Source of the DNA: Chlamydoabsidia padenii
Taxonomy: Eukaryota; Mucoromycota; Mucoromycetes; Mucorales; Cunninghamellaceae
Direction of reading: 5' to 3'
Length of the DNA: 64,000 bases
Assembly (NCBI GenBank): GCA_025330725.1
Contig: JAIWND010000013.1
Location: forward strand, 558,001-622,000
Under the pieces are notes generated by a model. It did no database searches. It saw only the letters and a program-made list of their open reading frames with translations, and was not told the origin of the DNA. Below are positions 12,202 through 23,275 of the stretch, one piece after another. Made by a program: the position numbers and the translations under genes. Numbering within the stretch: position 1 is the stretch's first letter; each line of letters starts with the position of its first letter.

Positions 12202-12969
12202 TTACAAGGCAAAGGAGATAAGAATGGAGCCAAAGAACAATAGACCAAGGGCAAACTATCAAAAAAAAAAGTTGGGATCAGTAACACATCCAAATCAAGA
12301 CGTCGTCCTTACCATAGTTTTCAATGTCAATGCATTAAAAAATGAGTTGATCAGTTCACCAAAGACCCTGGCGGCAATGTGGGCCCTTTTAACCACGTGG
12401 GGGTTCTTTTGCATACACGTATTCTATCACATCATAAAGTTAAGGGTAATCAGAGGAGGGTGAGAAGGTTAGATATATATATATATGTATATAAAAGGAT
12501 ATTTAAGCCATTCTTCACAGTATGAGGCAAGGATCGAAGAGGTAGCCATGGTTGAACATTGGTTTTCACGATACTTTTGTCGACATTGTGCAATACTTGA
12601 CTCAAGATCTAGTATAAAAAAAAAGTGATAAGGGAGTGTCTTTTTTTTGGGGGGGAGGGGGAAGAGGGTTCTTACCATATGTATGTTCATCTATACGAGC
12701 AACAATTTCAAGTTGAATGGCACTTAAAGCGTGATAAATGAGCATTAGGCTGGTAATCGTAACGATGGTGTAAAATATCAGTCCTGCATAACTAAGTATC
12801 AAGTTGTTAATTCATACACGTATGGGGAAAGGTGAGATTACCTAGAGAGGATAAGAGGTGTGTCTGGAGAGAAAGCCAAGTGACGAGTCAGGCCAGGATT
12901 CCTTGGTAAGTGTGAGATGCTGTTTGATTCATGGGTGACTTTACGCCGTTTGTTGGTAGGTAAAGTCAT
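12202..12969 (-). CDS. BRL1: Brr6/Brl1-family nuclear envelope protein
   Basis: Integral nuclear-envelope protein of the Brr6/Brl1 family, which assists nuclear pore assembly and membrane fusion. Exons 12969-12842, 12791-12676, 12608-12503, 12418-12313 and 12255-12202 give 169 aa. There is a first membrane segment (about 45-65) and a lumenal domain with the family's four cysteines (IAQCRQKYRENQC, SYCEEWLKCM). The conserved FGELINSFFNALTLKTM block and a final membrane segment follow. The third intron (12502-12419) is AT-AC and U12-like. Only that junction restores the family sequence EEWLKCMQKNP. The protein is short because the N-terminal extension of yeast Brl1 is absent. It is divergent from ESS1, with starts 168 bp apart. 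Confidence 0.92.
12419..12502 (-). other. U12-type AT-AC intron in BRL1
   Basis: On the coding strand the intron begins ATATCCTTTT, the U12 5' splice consensus. It contains CCCTTAAC (12446-12439) as branch site and ends AATAC about 21 nt after the branch adenosine. Length 84 nt. No GT-AG combination restores the reading frame or the protein family sequence. Confidence 0.9.
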
Positions 12970-13030
12970 TCTTAAATAAGAAAAAGGAATAAATCAAGTT
13001 TGGCCAAAGGAGATGGAGGTGGTGGATTTC

Positions 13031-13066
13031 CGGGGATTTAAAATCAACCTATCGGGTATTCAAAAT
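13031..13066. promoter_or_regulatory. Two promoter-element copies between BRL1 and ESS1
   Basis: CGGGGATTTAAAAT (13031-13044) and CGGGTATTCAAAAT (13053-13066) lie in the 168 bp between the two divergent start codons, 62-107 bp from either. Confidence 0.45.
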
Positions 13067-13137
13067 ATCCTTTCTTTCTTTCTTATTTCCCCTTCTCTGT
13101 TCTTTCTTTATCTCGCTCTCTCTCATCTTTTGACATC

Positions 13138-13732
13138 ATGGTAACTACTTGCTTGCAAAAAGAATACATATCAAATTACGATACAGTTTAATTAATTCTT
13201 TTATTTTGATAGGATTTGCCTGCCCCTTGGATCATTCGTCACTCACGCACTTACAACAAAGATTACTATTTTAATCCTACCACCAAAGAATCACGTTGGG
13301 ATGCTCCTCCTCCAGCTGACCGGGTTAGAGCAAGTCATTTACTTGTCAAACATGCTGAATCCAGACGACCCAGTTCTTGGAGAGAGGTAACTAGAATCCC
13401 CTTTCCTACACACTCAAATTAACGTTTCTCTCCTTTTTTTTTTTTTTTTTTTTTTTTTGACCTAGGAAAACATCACTCGTAGTAAAGAAGAAGCGTTGGT
13501 TATACTCGAAGGATATCAAAAACAAATACAGAATGGTGTGGAAACTCTCAGTGCTTTGGCAACCAATTACTCTGACTGCTCAAGTGCCAAACGAGGTGGG
13601 GATCTTGGCTACTTTGTACCTGGACAAATGCAAAAGCCTTTTGAAGACACGACATTTGCTTTACAAGTGGGCGAACTTAGTCAACCTGTTTGGACTGACA
13701 GTGGCGTGCACCTGATCTTACGAACTGCATAA
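13138..13732 (+). CDS. ESS1: Peptidyl-prolyl isomerase Ess1/Pin1 (WW and rotamase)
   Basis: Parvulin that isomerises phospho-Ser/Thr-Pro bonds, for example in the RNA polymerase II C-terminal domain. Exons 13138-13140, 13213-13386 and 13466-13732 give 147 aa. The WW domain has Trp7 and Trp30. The catalytic domain starts at [20 protein letters not shown], which holds the Lys/Arg phosphate-binding residues, and carries [15 protein letters not shown] with the Pin1-type Cys. The linker is short, as in fungi. The first coding exon is only the ATG, immediately followed by GTAACT. No other in-frame Met precedes the WW domain, so this odd structure is needed. The second intron contains a run of more than 20 T. 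Confidence 0.94.
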
Positions 13733-14062
13733 ACTTTGGATCTTCTTTTTTTTGGATTTACATACTACATAGTTATCTTTTTTACTTTGATACATTTGAT
13801 TCCTTTTTATATATATATACATAATAAAGAATGTTGTTGTGTACATCATTATGTCTATCTGTCTGTAATCGGGGTTTTAATACATATCATATAGAAGGGA
13901 CTGATGGTTTTTATTAAAAAGGTATTTATTTTTTTATTACAGGGCGTATAACAATAAATGAGGGCATAATGGGGCATGCAATTATATCATAAAAGTAGGG
14001 TATGATGGGGATAAAAAATAAAAAGAAGGAAGGTATATACATACATGACTATAACTATTAAA
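13733..14062. other. Convergent 3' ends of ESS1 and bHLH gene
   Basis: AT-rich spacer between two convergent genes with an AATAAAG polyadenylation-like signal (about 13820) and TTTATT-type signals for the minus gene. No coding potential is seen. Confidence 0.6.
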
Positions 14063-14765
14063 TTAATGGAATTGGTGTGTAGGAGCAGACTGGGCCGAGA
14101 ATCTGGTGGTAGTATCTTGTAAGGCATGGAATCCATTAGGCATGATTGTATGTTGATGTTGTTGTGACAAAAAAAAGTCAGGATGTTGTTGATGATGATG
14201 CATGTACGAGTTGTTCTCTTTGACCGTGGTGCCTATATATACAAACAGAGAGAATGAGTGCCCTAGTCGGTTATCTCCTAATGTAATCATTAATGACTTA
14301 CTATTGAAATCACATGGTTTCATATCCACATCCTCTGGGGTGGGCATAGTGTGAATATACTGATGACTAGCTGATATCGATGGTGCAGTGATTGAGGTAG
14401 TTTGTGTAAACAGATCTCCATTGTTGTTGAAGGAAGGCATTGTTGAAGAGATTGGATGGATTCCCTGTTTATTAGTGGCGGATGATTGGAATGATAATAC
14501 TGAAGGTTGTTGAGTGTTTGTTGTTGCTTTTTGTTGTTGAGACCAGAATGGATTTGTTGAGGGTTGATGCCATACTTCAGACGAAAAAGACGACAAGGAA
14601 GGAGTGTGTTGTTGTACTGACACTGGTTGAGGAGTAGATACCATTGGCATTTCATGGGTAGTAGTGGTACGGAGTCTTCTTTGTTGTTGTCGTTTTTGTC
14701 GTTGCTGAGGAATGACTATGTTGGAGTTAAATTGCTGAGTATTATTGTTTGATGGTTGATGATAA

Positions 14766-14817
<52 letters not shown>

Positions 14818-15935
14818 GATGATGATGTTGATGTTGATGATGGTTTTGCTGCGGCTTTTGTTGAATCATGTTTGCCTTATACTCTTGTGGTTGTGACGGC
14901 ATTAAAGGTGGAGATGAATCACCAGAGGACAGGGACGAAGGAGAAGAGCCACGAGTTGCTGGAAGTGATGTTGTAGGAAGAGGAGGAGTTGAGGCATTGA
15001 TGTTAGGTGAAGTTGCTTTTGTACTTAGTTGATCATCCGAATCCATCACTTCACTGTTTGAGTCTTGTCCAGTTGTCAAATGTGTCAATTGTTTCAACAG
15101 TTGTCTATTAGTATGGCGGAGATCCTTGATTTCATGCCGATAACGTTCTTCTTTTTGTATGGCATCCTTCACTACATTAGGTCAAAAAAAGTAAGATTAG
15201 TTTCACAAAGTCCTTTATTTTTTCACACACACACACACACACTTCCCTTGTTCCTTTTGTTATCCCGAAACCTTTTTTTTTTATCTCTTAAAATGACTAT
15301 GCATGCACAGATCACTTTACCCTCTTCCCTACTATTTATAACTGTACTTACCAAATTCCAGAGTCCGTTCAATGATAGTTCCTTTAGATGGACGAGTATC
15401 ATGATGCAAGTTGGGCAAAAGGTGAGCCAATTGTAGGAATCTTGTATTTAGACCTTCCCGCCTAGCGCGTTCAATAGCATTGTGTTCAGCCCTTTTTTCA
15501 GCCTTGGATTGGACTCTATAAACAAAATACAAAGTAATTAGTCAAAATGATATTTATAAATAGACTCTAGGAGGGTTTACCTTCGGTTAGCTTGGCCCGA
15601 AGAAGAAGTCGAATCACGCCGCTGGTCATACATTGCTATATGATTTAAAAGGATATAAATAACAATTTACACCTATTGCCATCCAGCCCCTTTTTTATAA
15701 ACTTACCTTGTTGTTGTTGTTGTTGTTGTTGAAGAACAAGAGCTTGGTGTTGTTGTAATAGTTGGTGGAATTGTTGGTTATCAGTCACAGACACTTCTGG
15801 TGCAAACTGGAGATCAAACAAAGGTTGCGATGCTGTGGATGTAGTTGTTGGTGTTGAAGATGGAGCAACAGATGGGTCAGTATAATAAGGTGAATGACTT
15901 GAGTTTGTTGCTGGTAATGTATTGTACGAATTCAT
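14063..15935 (-). CDS. bHLH-zipper transcription factor, polyglutamine-rich
   Basis: Exons 15935-15707, 15635-15581, 15515-15352, 15171-14302 and 14232-14063 give 495 aa. The basic helix-loop-helix reads AEHNAIERARREGLN...LAHLLPNL...RPSKGTIIERTLEF. The His/Glu/Arg spacing is that of class B factors, which bind CACGTG-type E-boxes. A heptad-like helix (RYRHEIKDLRHTNRQLLKQL) follows as a short zipper. The rest is low-complexity Ser/Thr/Gln. One Gln run of about 17 is encoded by the CAA repeat at 14767-14819, and there is a shorter one near residue 70. I cannot assign a target pathway; similarity to the sterol/phospholipid bHLH group is only general. Confidence 0.88.
14767..14819. repeat. Trinucleotide (TTG/CAA) microsatellite
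   Basis: About 17 TTG units in a coding exon of the bHLH gene, encoding polyglutamine. Confidence 0.95.
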
Positions 15936-17133
15936 GGTGTACTTTTTGGATAAATGTAGAAAGCAAAGTTATATATATAAAACAAAAGAGGTACACACCA
16001 AATGGGGTTTATGAAGTAAAAAAAAAAAAAAAAAAAAAAAAGTGGGAAAGAAAAACGAAAGAAGAAGAAAAAAAATAAAGTCGGAGACCTTGGGAATTTA
16101 TCTTTTTTGGGGAGGGCCGGACTTTATGGCGACACAAAAAGTCATGGGTTCCCATTTTTACACCTCACACAAAAAATATATATAGTACCTTCTCTATTTA
16201 AGATCAAAGGGAGAAGGGAGAAAATCATACTTTGATATCATTCAATGACGCTTTGATCATCATCTTTTGTAATCGTGATCTTCTCTATTTTTAAGGCACT
16301 AGGCTAGTAAGAAAATACAAGATCAGGGGGAGGATATCGGAGTAGCCTAAACAAGAGAAGCCGACAATGAATGTACCACCTAGTGAGTATGGACACACAA
16401 CAGTCAAATGAAAATAAAGAGTCGGGCGTGTGATTCGGCGGGTAAAGAAAAAGAAAAAAAAAAAAAAAGAACGCTCGAGCCCTACTTTCATGCACCGAGC
16501 GAGCGGGGTTGAAATACGTGTTCAGGCACATGAAATTAGACTCATTTCCTTAATAATGGCACATCCGGCTTTCATATAGAAAGAATCCCACATTGAGTAA
16601 CCATAAGAGATATCATGGGAACAAGGAGAGACAAGCAAGTTGTACCATCTTGGGTGTAAATCCTATCCCACCCTATCACAATACCTACCCATGATCATTG
16701 CACACACATAAAAGATTTTTATACCAGTAAATGTTTGATCATAATCAAATATAAATACGTTTAGTTTATTGTTTTGTTCTAGACAGAAAGGGTAAAAGAA
16801 TGAGAAAAGTATTACATACACAAATCTATCATTCCAATCCATTCTAAAGAGAGAGGGAATTAAAAAACACGATTAATATAAAAAGGGGGGAGGTGAGAGA
16901 AGGAGAGTTTAAAAAAAAAAAAAAAGAAACGCATGCAGTTTGTAAAAGAAAAAAAGTTGGTATGAGTATAACTAGAAGAGAAGCCTAAAAAAAGTGTAAT
17001 AGTCAGAAGTGTAAAAGAATAAAAAAGGTAATAAGAAACATAAAGAAGATGCAGTTAAATAATAGGAGTAACAGGGGGAGGAGGGTTGACAATAAAGGGG
17101 AAGATCATATAAGTAATCGTCCACCATTGGTAT
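15936..17133. other. Intergenic upstream of the bHLH gene
   Basis: Holds the bHLH promoter, A runs (16018-16041, 16456-16468), and the 3' region of the zinc-finger gene. Two short minus-strand frames near 16300-16530 are interrupted by the A run and have no support. I see nothing else. Confidence 0.5.
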
Positions 17134-18176
17134 TTACATATAGGAAGGCATACAGTTACTGAAGGAAGCGTGTCGAGAAGATGGTGATGATGCTGAGGAT
17201 GATGAGGAAGAGCTGCTGTTGTTTTTAGTGTTGGGAAGTTTTTCCTTGTTAGTGTGTCGATGAATACGAATGTGTTGATTCAAGTTATCAGATCGAGAGA
17301 AGCGTTTGGAGCATGTTTGATAAGGACATTCAAAAGCTAAAAGTAAAAAAAAGAAAAAAAAAAGGTTAAAATCCCGCCATTGGACTCTTCCCCCTGAGAT
17401 TTTTCTGTCAACTTACGTTTTTCCAAGGTGTGAATAGATCGAATATGTCGTTTCAAGTGTTCCGATCGTTTAAAGATTTTACCACAGTCTTCGTGCTTAC
17501 ATGTAAACATCTTGGCACCAAGAGTAGGGTTGTTGGAGACACGACGACCTCTTGATCGGTATTGCTTGACCTTCCCTGATTTTGTCAGTTTCACTTGTTG
17601 AGGGTCGGAAGGTGGCATTTCCTCCGTTTCACCAAAGGGAACCATGTCAGACAAAGCAGTGGTTGAATGATTAGAAGTGCTGTTGTTCAACATCATGGGT
17701 GAGGATTGGCCAGACACTTGATAATTAAACATGGTCGGGACGAGGTTTGACAAGGCATCACCGGCTGAATAAGACATGGATCGTTGTTGGTAAGGTACAT
17801 ATCCCAAGGAAGAAGGAGGAAGCATCGACATGTTGTTCAATGGTTGGAGGTAATCAGTCGACAACATGTAGGAAGGTGATTGTTGTTGATAATAGCTCGC
17901 TTGTTCAATCATACTCATACGTCGCTTTTGTTCGTCCAAAGGATGTTGAAGATGTTGCTGTTGTTGGAAGATATAATCCTCGTATCCATTAGAAGGCGAA
18001 GGTGTTTGTTGTTCGTAATCAGACAGGCTAGATTCGCTTTGGTTAGATAACAGATCAGCATAACTGAATCGTCGCATATAGTCCATTCCATTAGATGCAT
18101 CCAATTGATGGTTGTTGTAAAGTCCATCGACACCGTCAAAAGTAGGGGTTTGGATATTGTTAATGGGTGAGTACAT
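17134..18176 (-). CDS. Msn2/Seb1-like C2H2 zinc-finger transcription factor
   Basis: Exons 18176-17417 and 17336-17134 give 320 aa. Two adjacent C2H2 fingers at the C-terminus read CKHEDCGKIFKRSEHLKRH and CPYQTCSKRFSRSDNLNQH. This pair (SEHLKRH then SDNLNQH) is the hallmark of the Msn2/Msn4/Seb1 stress-response class that binds CCCCT elements. The intron falls exactly in the linker between the fingers (TLEK/PFEC). The N-terminal 200 residues are Ser/Gln/Tyr-rich, as in an activation domain, and a Ser-rich tail follows the fingers. A 5'UTR intron lies at 18256-18193 and a promoter-motif copy at 18387-18400. Which paralogue it is cannot be settled from sequence alone. Confidence 0.9.
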
Positions 18177-18192
18177 TTTGAAGTGAGTGAAT

Positions 18193-18256
18193 CTATAAAT
18201 ATATAAAAAGTTAGTTACGATAAATACAAACCATGTTAATAAAACAAAAAACTTAC
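18193..18256 (-). other. 5'UTR intron of the Msn2-like gene
   Basis: Coding-strand donor GTAAGT (18256-18251), branch-like ACTAAC and acceptor TTTATAG, 16 bp before the start codon. Removing it leaves the reading frame untouched. Confidence 0.7.
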
Positions 18257-18386
18257 CAAATTAAAGAATGGTAAAAAGTATTATTAAAAAAAAATGTGAA
18301 GGAAGGAAGGAAGAAAAGTGTGATAATGAAAAAAATGAAAATCCGACTCTGGAAATTGCTTTTATAGCCATATTCATTCCCCGACA

Positions 18387-18400
18387 CCGGGATTTCAAAT
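18387..18400 (-). promoter_or_regulatory. Candidate promoter element upstream of Msn2-like gene
   Basis: CCGGGATTTCAAAT, about 210 bp upstream of the ATG but only about 130 bp beyond the 5'UTR intron donor. Confidence 0.4.
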
Positions 18401-19840
18401 TGTAGTAGAGTTGTTTCTTTCATTTATGCAAACCTGAATGAATGATATGAATTGAAATGAAATCGACCAATCAATCATCATGGTAATGAATCACGGGTAT
18501 CATTCTAAATAAAGGATGTCATCAATGTTAATTAGCCGGATCAGCCTATCCGAGTCCATCAAATCAAAAAAAGGGGGGCAAGTCAATCAAGAGACTGAAA
18601 TAGGGGATGTATCGTCATCCAACTCGATGCAGATTACTATAAATGAAAATGTCGAAGGATCGACTTGTAAAGTTTATATGATATGATCTTCCAACCCATT
18701 TCATATAAATAAAAACGATGTGGGCGTAAGAAGGGGACGTGATGTGATGACTCTCATTGTTCACTCGAGTCTCGTTCTTTCTTGTTGTCCTTTTTTTTTT
18801 TTTTTTTTTTTTTTTTTTGACGAGTATGAACCCTGTTGAAGGAACGAATTAAGAAAGTGTTCTAGTTGACATACGCATGAACATGTTTGATCTATAAATA
18901 GATCCTACCCTTCATCTAAGGGTTTTTCTTTTTTTTTTCCGTACTACTTCCTTTTTCATACTCACTAATCAGAGTTTTATTTCTCATTGTTCGAGTTTCT
19001 AAAGATAGTATGGTTTTGAAGCTTGCTTGAAAGGATAGTTTTTCAGGGGTACAAGTTTCATGCGTGAGATTCCACTTCATTTCATTTTTTCAAATGCCGA
19101 TCCACTTGACTGAGATTTCTATTTTCGTTAACAAGCTGTCATGTACATGACCTCTCTTTAACGATGCAAGAAATAGGAGTTCATTAGAGATCTTGTTTTC
19201 TTTCAAACACGTTTAATTCAATGGGCTTTTAGGTCATTTGCATAAGAAAGGATATCTTTTTTGTTTCGCTGACTCCCCTGATTATCCTTCCCCCCCCTTT
19301 TTTTTTCTGTAGATAGATAGGAATTTACGGAGTCCTTCTTGATCTTTCAAGAAAAAAAAAATTGAGTCAAGGGGACTCTCATATCTACTTTTGTATGTCT
19401 TGGACATTTTGAATCCCCTTTTTCGTATACAAATAACGTGGACACAGACCTTTTCTTTCTCGTCCCTGGTTTGATTCATGCCTCAATGCATACCTCATGT
19501 CTAGAAACGATGATTGGCTTATAGATGCATAAATGATCTTTTCAAGTTAAACAAGATAGTGACTGGAAATTAGGTCTGTAAGGACTAGACTGATGATTGA
19601 GAGAGAGAGAGAGAGAGTAATAAACCATACTTTATTTAAATCCATTTATGTATTAATAAGTAAGATATATTGATTTGATAACTATACTAATGAGATCAAT
19701 AACTATTGATTAAGACTATAGCTATGCTGTATAATAATGATACCCCACCCAGATGGTTTTTGTGTGCCAAACTTTGTCCCAGCGCCAATGTTGATTAATG
19801 CAAGTCCAGGTTGTCGTTTTTTTGTGTCAAGCCAATAACA

Positions 19841-20295
19841 TTACCATCCTATACCTTGAAGAGAGAGAGAGAGAGATCCAAAGAGTAATGAATCCCAGAG
19901 GCAGTAGGGTGATTGGTGTGCATTGTCTATATTCAAGTAACCAAAGGGGTGAGATGTGTCAATACCTGCCCATGGTTTTTTCTTCCTTTCTTCTTTTTCG
20001 TTGTCCTTACCAGTAGGTGCTTTCAGACCACAAAGGAGAGAGTATTCATTTGAGATGACTACAATCACGTTGATCCCCTAACGTATCATTAGTCCATGAA
20101 GAGAGCAAGTACAAAAGTGGTCAATTCGTCAATAACAAAAAAAAAAAAAAAAAAAAAACCAGGATACCTGAATCGCAACCACCTTTCCCCCTTTTTTTTT
20201 GTTAGTTTGGCTTACCTTTTACTTACCAAGGTGTGATGAGTTGGTGTTGCCTTTTCAAAGTCCACCACCGTCGCGCGAGTTTCCTTGAGAACCAT
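19841..20295 (-). CDS. Candidate three-exon hypothetical ORF, unrecognised
   Basis: Possible exons 20295-20227, 20077-20011 and 19926-19841 join in frame through GTAAGT/GTTAG and GTAAGG/ATATAG junctions to a 73-residue product. It starts MVLKETRATVVDFEKATP and continues GINVIVVISNEYSLLCGL. A polyadenylation-like signal lies about 200 bp downstream. I recognise no family, and the last exon runs into a GA repeat encoding SLSLSL. It may be part of a longer or non-coding transcript. Only splice signals and frame support it. Confidence 0.25.
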
Positions 20296-21060
20296 TCAAA
20301 ATCACAAGACCACGATATATACAGTAAGTGATCAACATTTACCTATCCAATAAAAATCATGTTAAAAGCAATAAAAAAAGTGATATGAGCATACTTTCCC
20401 CCCCTCTTCTTTGCTTGTGCTCCTTAAAATCGGTCACATTTCTTACTTTGGATAGATTTACCTAGCGAGGCTTGGTTAGCTTGGTCCATATCGTCGGAGC
20501 ATATATGACTCGGTATAAGGCACTTGGTTGGTAGAATCAAAACCCCCCCCCACACAGGATGACTTGCCTCTTATGGTGGGTTGGTTGGGTTGCAGCATTG
20601 AAGTTACTAAAAGACAGAATAATCCCCCCGAGTCGTCATGCTACGTATATACAAGTGGGTTTTATCAGTACCATCATTATCACCATACAATATCATTCAT
20701 GTTCACTTTTTTGTATCCAATTACCTTTATCCGAGTGCCATTTTTATCTTTTTGTGATGGGAATAGAGTTGATTTTTGTTGTGGACATACACCACGATGC
20801 CTACATGTGATCGAATGGATGCAGCTATCCAAGGTAAGCCAGCAGAAAGAGAGGGGAAAAAATCTAAGACTGTCAGTAGAGTGCCATAATATAAGTTTGA
20901 ATCCATTGCTTTCCTTTTGAGCCAAGGTGACCACAGCCCAAGGTCACTATCAACTTAAACAAGAGAGTGAGTATATTCAAAAAAAAAAAAAAAAAGAGAG
21001 CAATGGACAATTGTTCATAATCTATTGTCACTTACCACGCCGGATATAGCAAACCAAGAA

Positions 21061-21307
21061 TCAGACAATCAAAGTCGAATCATAGATCTCTTTGCCACCC
21101 AGGTCGGAAGAGTGGTTCTTTTTCTTGATTCGTACATTCTAGTTAAAACAAAATGGTGTCAAGTTAGGTTACATTCTTTACAAATGATATGGATTCATCA
21201 ATAAGCATCCTTTTTGTTTTTACCGCATAATAGAACTCCAATGATCTTTTCGTTGACTTGTCAGACGTTTCAGAGTGAATGAAGGAAAGAGAAGAGAAAA
21301 ATGTCAT
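21061..21307 (-). CDS. Candidate two-exon hypothetical ORF, unrecognised
   Basis: Possible exons 21307-21224 and 21138-21061 (donor GTAAAA, acceptor TTAACTAG) give 53 residues starting MTFFSSLSFIHSETSDKS. The start lies about 42 bp downstream of a perfect promoter-motif copy (21349-21363). All three frames of the second exon stop before the strong GTAAGT donor at about 21053, so a longer exon would be non-coding. No homology recognised. Confidence 0.25.
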
Positions 21308-21348
21308 GCGCGCACATTTTTTTTTTTTTTTTTTACTCTTTCAAAAAG

Positions 21349-21363
21349 ACGGGATTTGAAAAT
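21349..21363 (-). promoter_or_regulatory. Orphan promoter-element copy
   Basis: ACGGGATTTGAAAAT, not adjacent to any recognised gene start. It points to a possible minus-strand transcript running through 21.3-19.6 kb. Confidence 0.4.
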
Positions 21364-21648
21364 CATGTTGAATGGAAACCATCACATTGAAGACGCTACT
21401 AAACCAACATGACATTTTTAAAACAGAAAGGTGACGACAAAGTGAGTGAGGGTTTTATTATTATTAGTTATGCATTGGACAATAAAGGTAACCAACTAGA
21501 TCTAAAACTGGTATCTAAACTAAGGGTTTATTCCAAGTGCTGTAGGACGACCCATCATTGTTGACCATATCATTTTTTATTGACTAGATAAAACATAAAG
21601 TAAAACATAAAGTAGCATGGTGAATTCCATACATCGTTTTTATTTATT

Positions 21649-21832
21649 TTATTGATGGTCCTTGATGATAATACTATTCTTTTTGTCAGCATATTCAGTC
21701 CAACTACCATCGTACACCGAGATATTCTTGGCACCAGCACGTTCCAAAGCAAAGTAAAGCACAGAAGCAGTAATACCACTACCTATAAACAACAAACCAT
21801 TTAGTATCAATACACTACCTCCTCCCTCAACT

Positions 21833-21868
<36 letters not shown>

Positions 21869-22831
21869 CATCACTTACCGCAAGTGGTGATGATAGGTCG
21901 ATCAAGATGAACACCTTTTGATTCAAACAGGGCACGCAATTCTTCATCCTTCTTGTACAGACCATCTTGAGTAGCCACCAGTTGGAAGGGCACACAAATC
22001 GATCCAGGCATATGTCCACTTGAAAGACCAGGACGAGGTTCAGGGGCTTGACCAGTGAATCGATCCAAGGCACGAGCATCGAGGATGTGCGGTACTTTAT
22101 CATCACCTTGTTGATACCGTTGACAGTGTTCGAGTACTGTGGCATGATCACGGACCAGATCAGGATTCAGTGTAGCTTGATAAGTAGCAGGTGGGGTGGA
22201 AGGTACCTCTTTTGTCGTATCCACAGGCAATCCTTGTTGAATCCATAAAGGTAGTCCTCCATTGAGGATCGAGACGTGTTCATGTCCAAACGCTTTGAAG
22301 GTCCAGTATACCCGTGCCGCTGACATGGGGCCCAAATTATCGTAGACCACCACATGATCATTGTTACTAATACCCAATTTCCCTAATAATAATAAAAACA
22401 TGGTAAAGGTGAGTTTGTCATTCCTAGCTTTTAACCCCTCTCTCTTTTTTTTTTTTTTTTTTTTTTCTTCTTACCAACAGAATTGGCAAAGACAGTGGCA
22501 CTGGGTAACATGTGAGGTAAATCCACAGCGGTGTCTTTAATAGTGTCAATCCCGAAAAACCGTGCGCCTGGAATACGTTTGTTGAGGAATTCTTGATAAG
22601 GGTCGCGGTTGGTGTTAGGCATATGCCAGGAAGCATCCAGTACCTTGAGATTCTTTTGCTTGGAATCCAAACATGATGCAAGTTCTTGGGTTGATATCAG
22701 GGTCGAAAAAGGGCGTAACGTGGTCATCTTGGCTGTACAAATGAAGAGATAAGTCGTGAGAAGAGTGTGCGAAATGGTATGGTTTATTTACCTGTGGTGG
22801 ATTTGTATAAACTTGTTGAAGCGCGCAACAT
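21649..22831 (-). CDS. TUM1: 3-mercaptopyruvate / thiosulfate sulfurtransferase
   Basis: Tandem-rhodanese sulfurtransferase that moves sulfur from 3-mercaptopyruvate or thiosulfate, in yeast feeding tRNA thiolation. Exons 22831-22792, 22732-22475, 22382-21879 and 21782-21649 give 311 aa. The C-terminal rhodanese domain has the active loop CGSGITAS (catalytic Cys split across the last intron). CGSG(V/I)TA is typical of mercaptopyruvate enzymes. The N-terminal domain has LKVLDASWHMP and no active Cys. The first exon, MLRASTSLYKSTT, resembles a mitochondrial presequence, and a second in-frame Met at 22727 could yield a cytosolic form. An (AT)n repeat lies in the last intron. Confidence 0.95.
21836..21866. 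repeat. (AT)n microsatellite in the last sulfurtransferase intron
   Basis: Uninterrupted TA dinucleotides between the donor and the acceptor of the last intron. Confidence 0.9.
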
Positions 22832-22905
22832 TGTTTCTAGAAATAAAAAGGAAAGAAAAAGGCGCAAAAGAAAGTTTGGATGAATCATTTTAAAATAAAG
22901 ATCTA

Positions 22906-22920
22906 ATTTCAAATCCCGCC
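22906..22920 (-). promoter_or_regulatory. Candidate promoter element upstream of the sulfurtransferase
   Basis: ATTTCAAATCCCGCC, 75-89 bp upstream of the ATG; one of the best matches to the consensus. Confidence 0.55.
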
Positions 22921-23099
22921 TATCCATAAACGTGTACCGATGAATCATGCAAGTGATATCAAATTCCATCCCCCACACACAAATCAATAGGTACTTTTTG
23001 TTTTTAACATAATATGATTTATTTATTTAAATGACACCTATTCTATACTAAACTATAATTAGATGATAAAGAAGAAGAAGAAGAAGAAGAAGAGATGCA

Positions 23100-23243
23100 T
23101 TAGAATCGAATACCAATATTGGGACGATCCATGTTGGGAGGAAGAGGTTGACCTTGAGCAAAACTACCTTGGCGTTGTCGAGACAAGAACGATGCATTAT
23201 ATTGACCACCTACTGTTCCTGATTTAGTTGCTCTTGGTGTCGG

Positions 23244-23275
<32 letters not shown>

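Larger units (their letters stand above)
18257..21648. other. Long region without a recognised gene
   Basis: About 3.4 kb with T and A runs (18791-18818, 20137-20158, 21317-21334), GA repeats (about 19600-19616 and 19861-19876), and a poly(A)-signal-like TTTATTT near 19635 suited to a minus-strand transcript. A promoter-motif copy is at 21349-21363. Several canonical donor/acceptor pairs occur on the minus strand; see the two low-confidence candidates inside. Confidence 0.5.

Noticed and set aside
12469..12502. BRL1 exon 3 reading on into KYPFIYIYIYI and a stop, as if the gene were truncated
   Set aside because: The downstream sequence still encodes the conserved C-terminal half, and the ATATCC...AC intron joins it in frame, so the gene is intact.
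20528..20920. 130-codon plus-strand frame, possible gene
   Set aside because: Crosses C and T runs, biased composition, no splice or family support; overlaps minus-strand splice-like signals.
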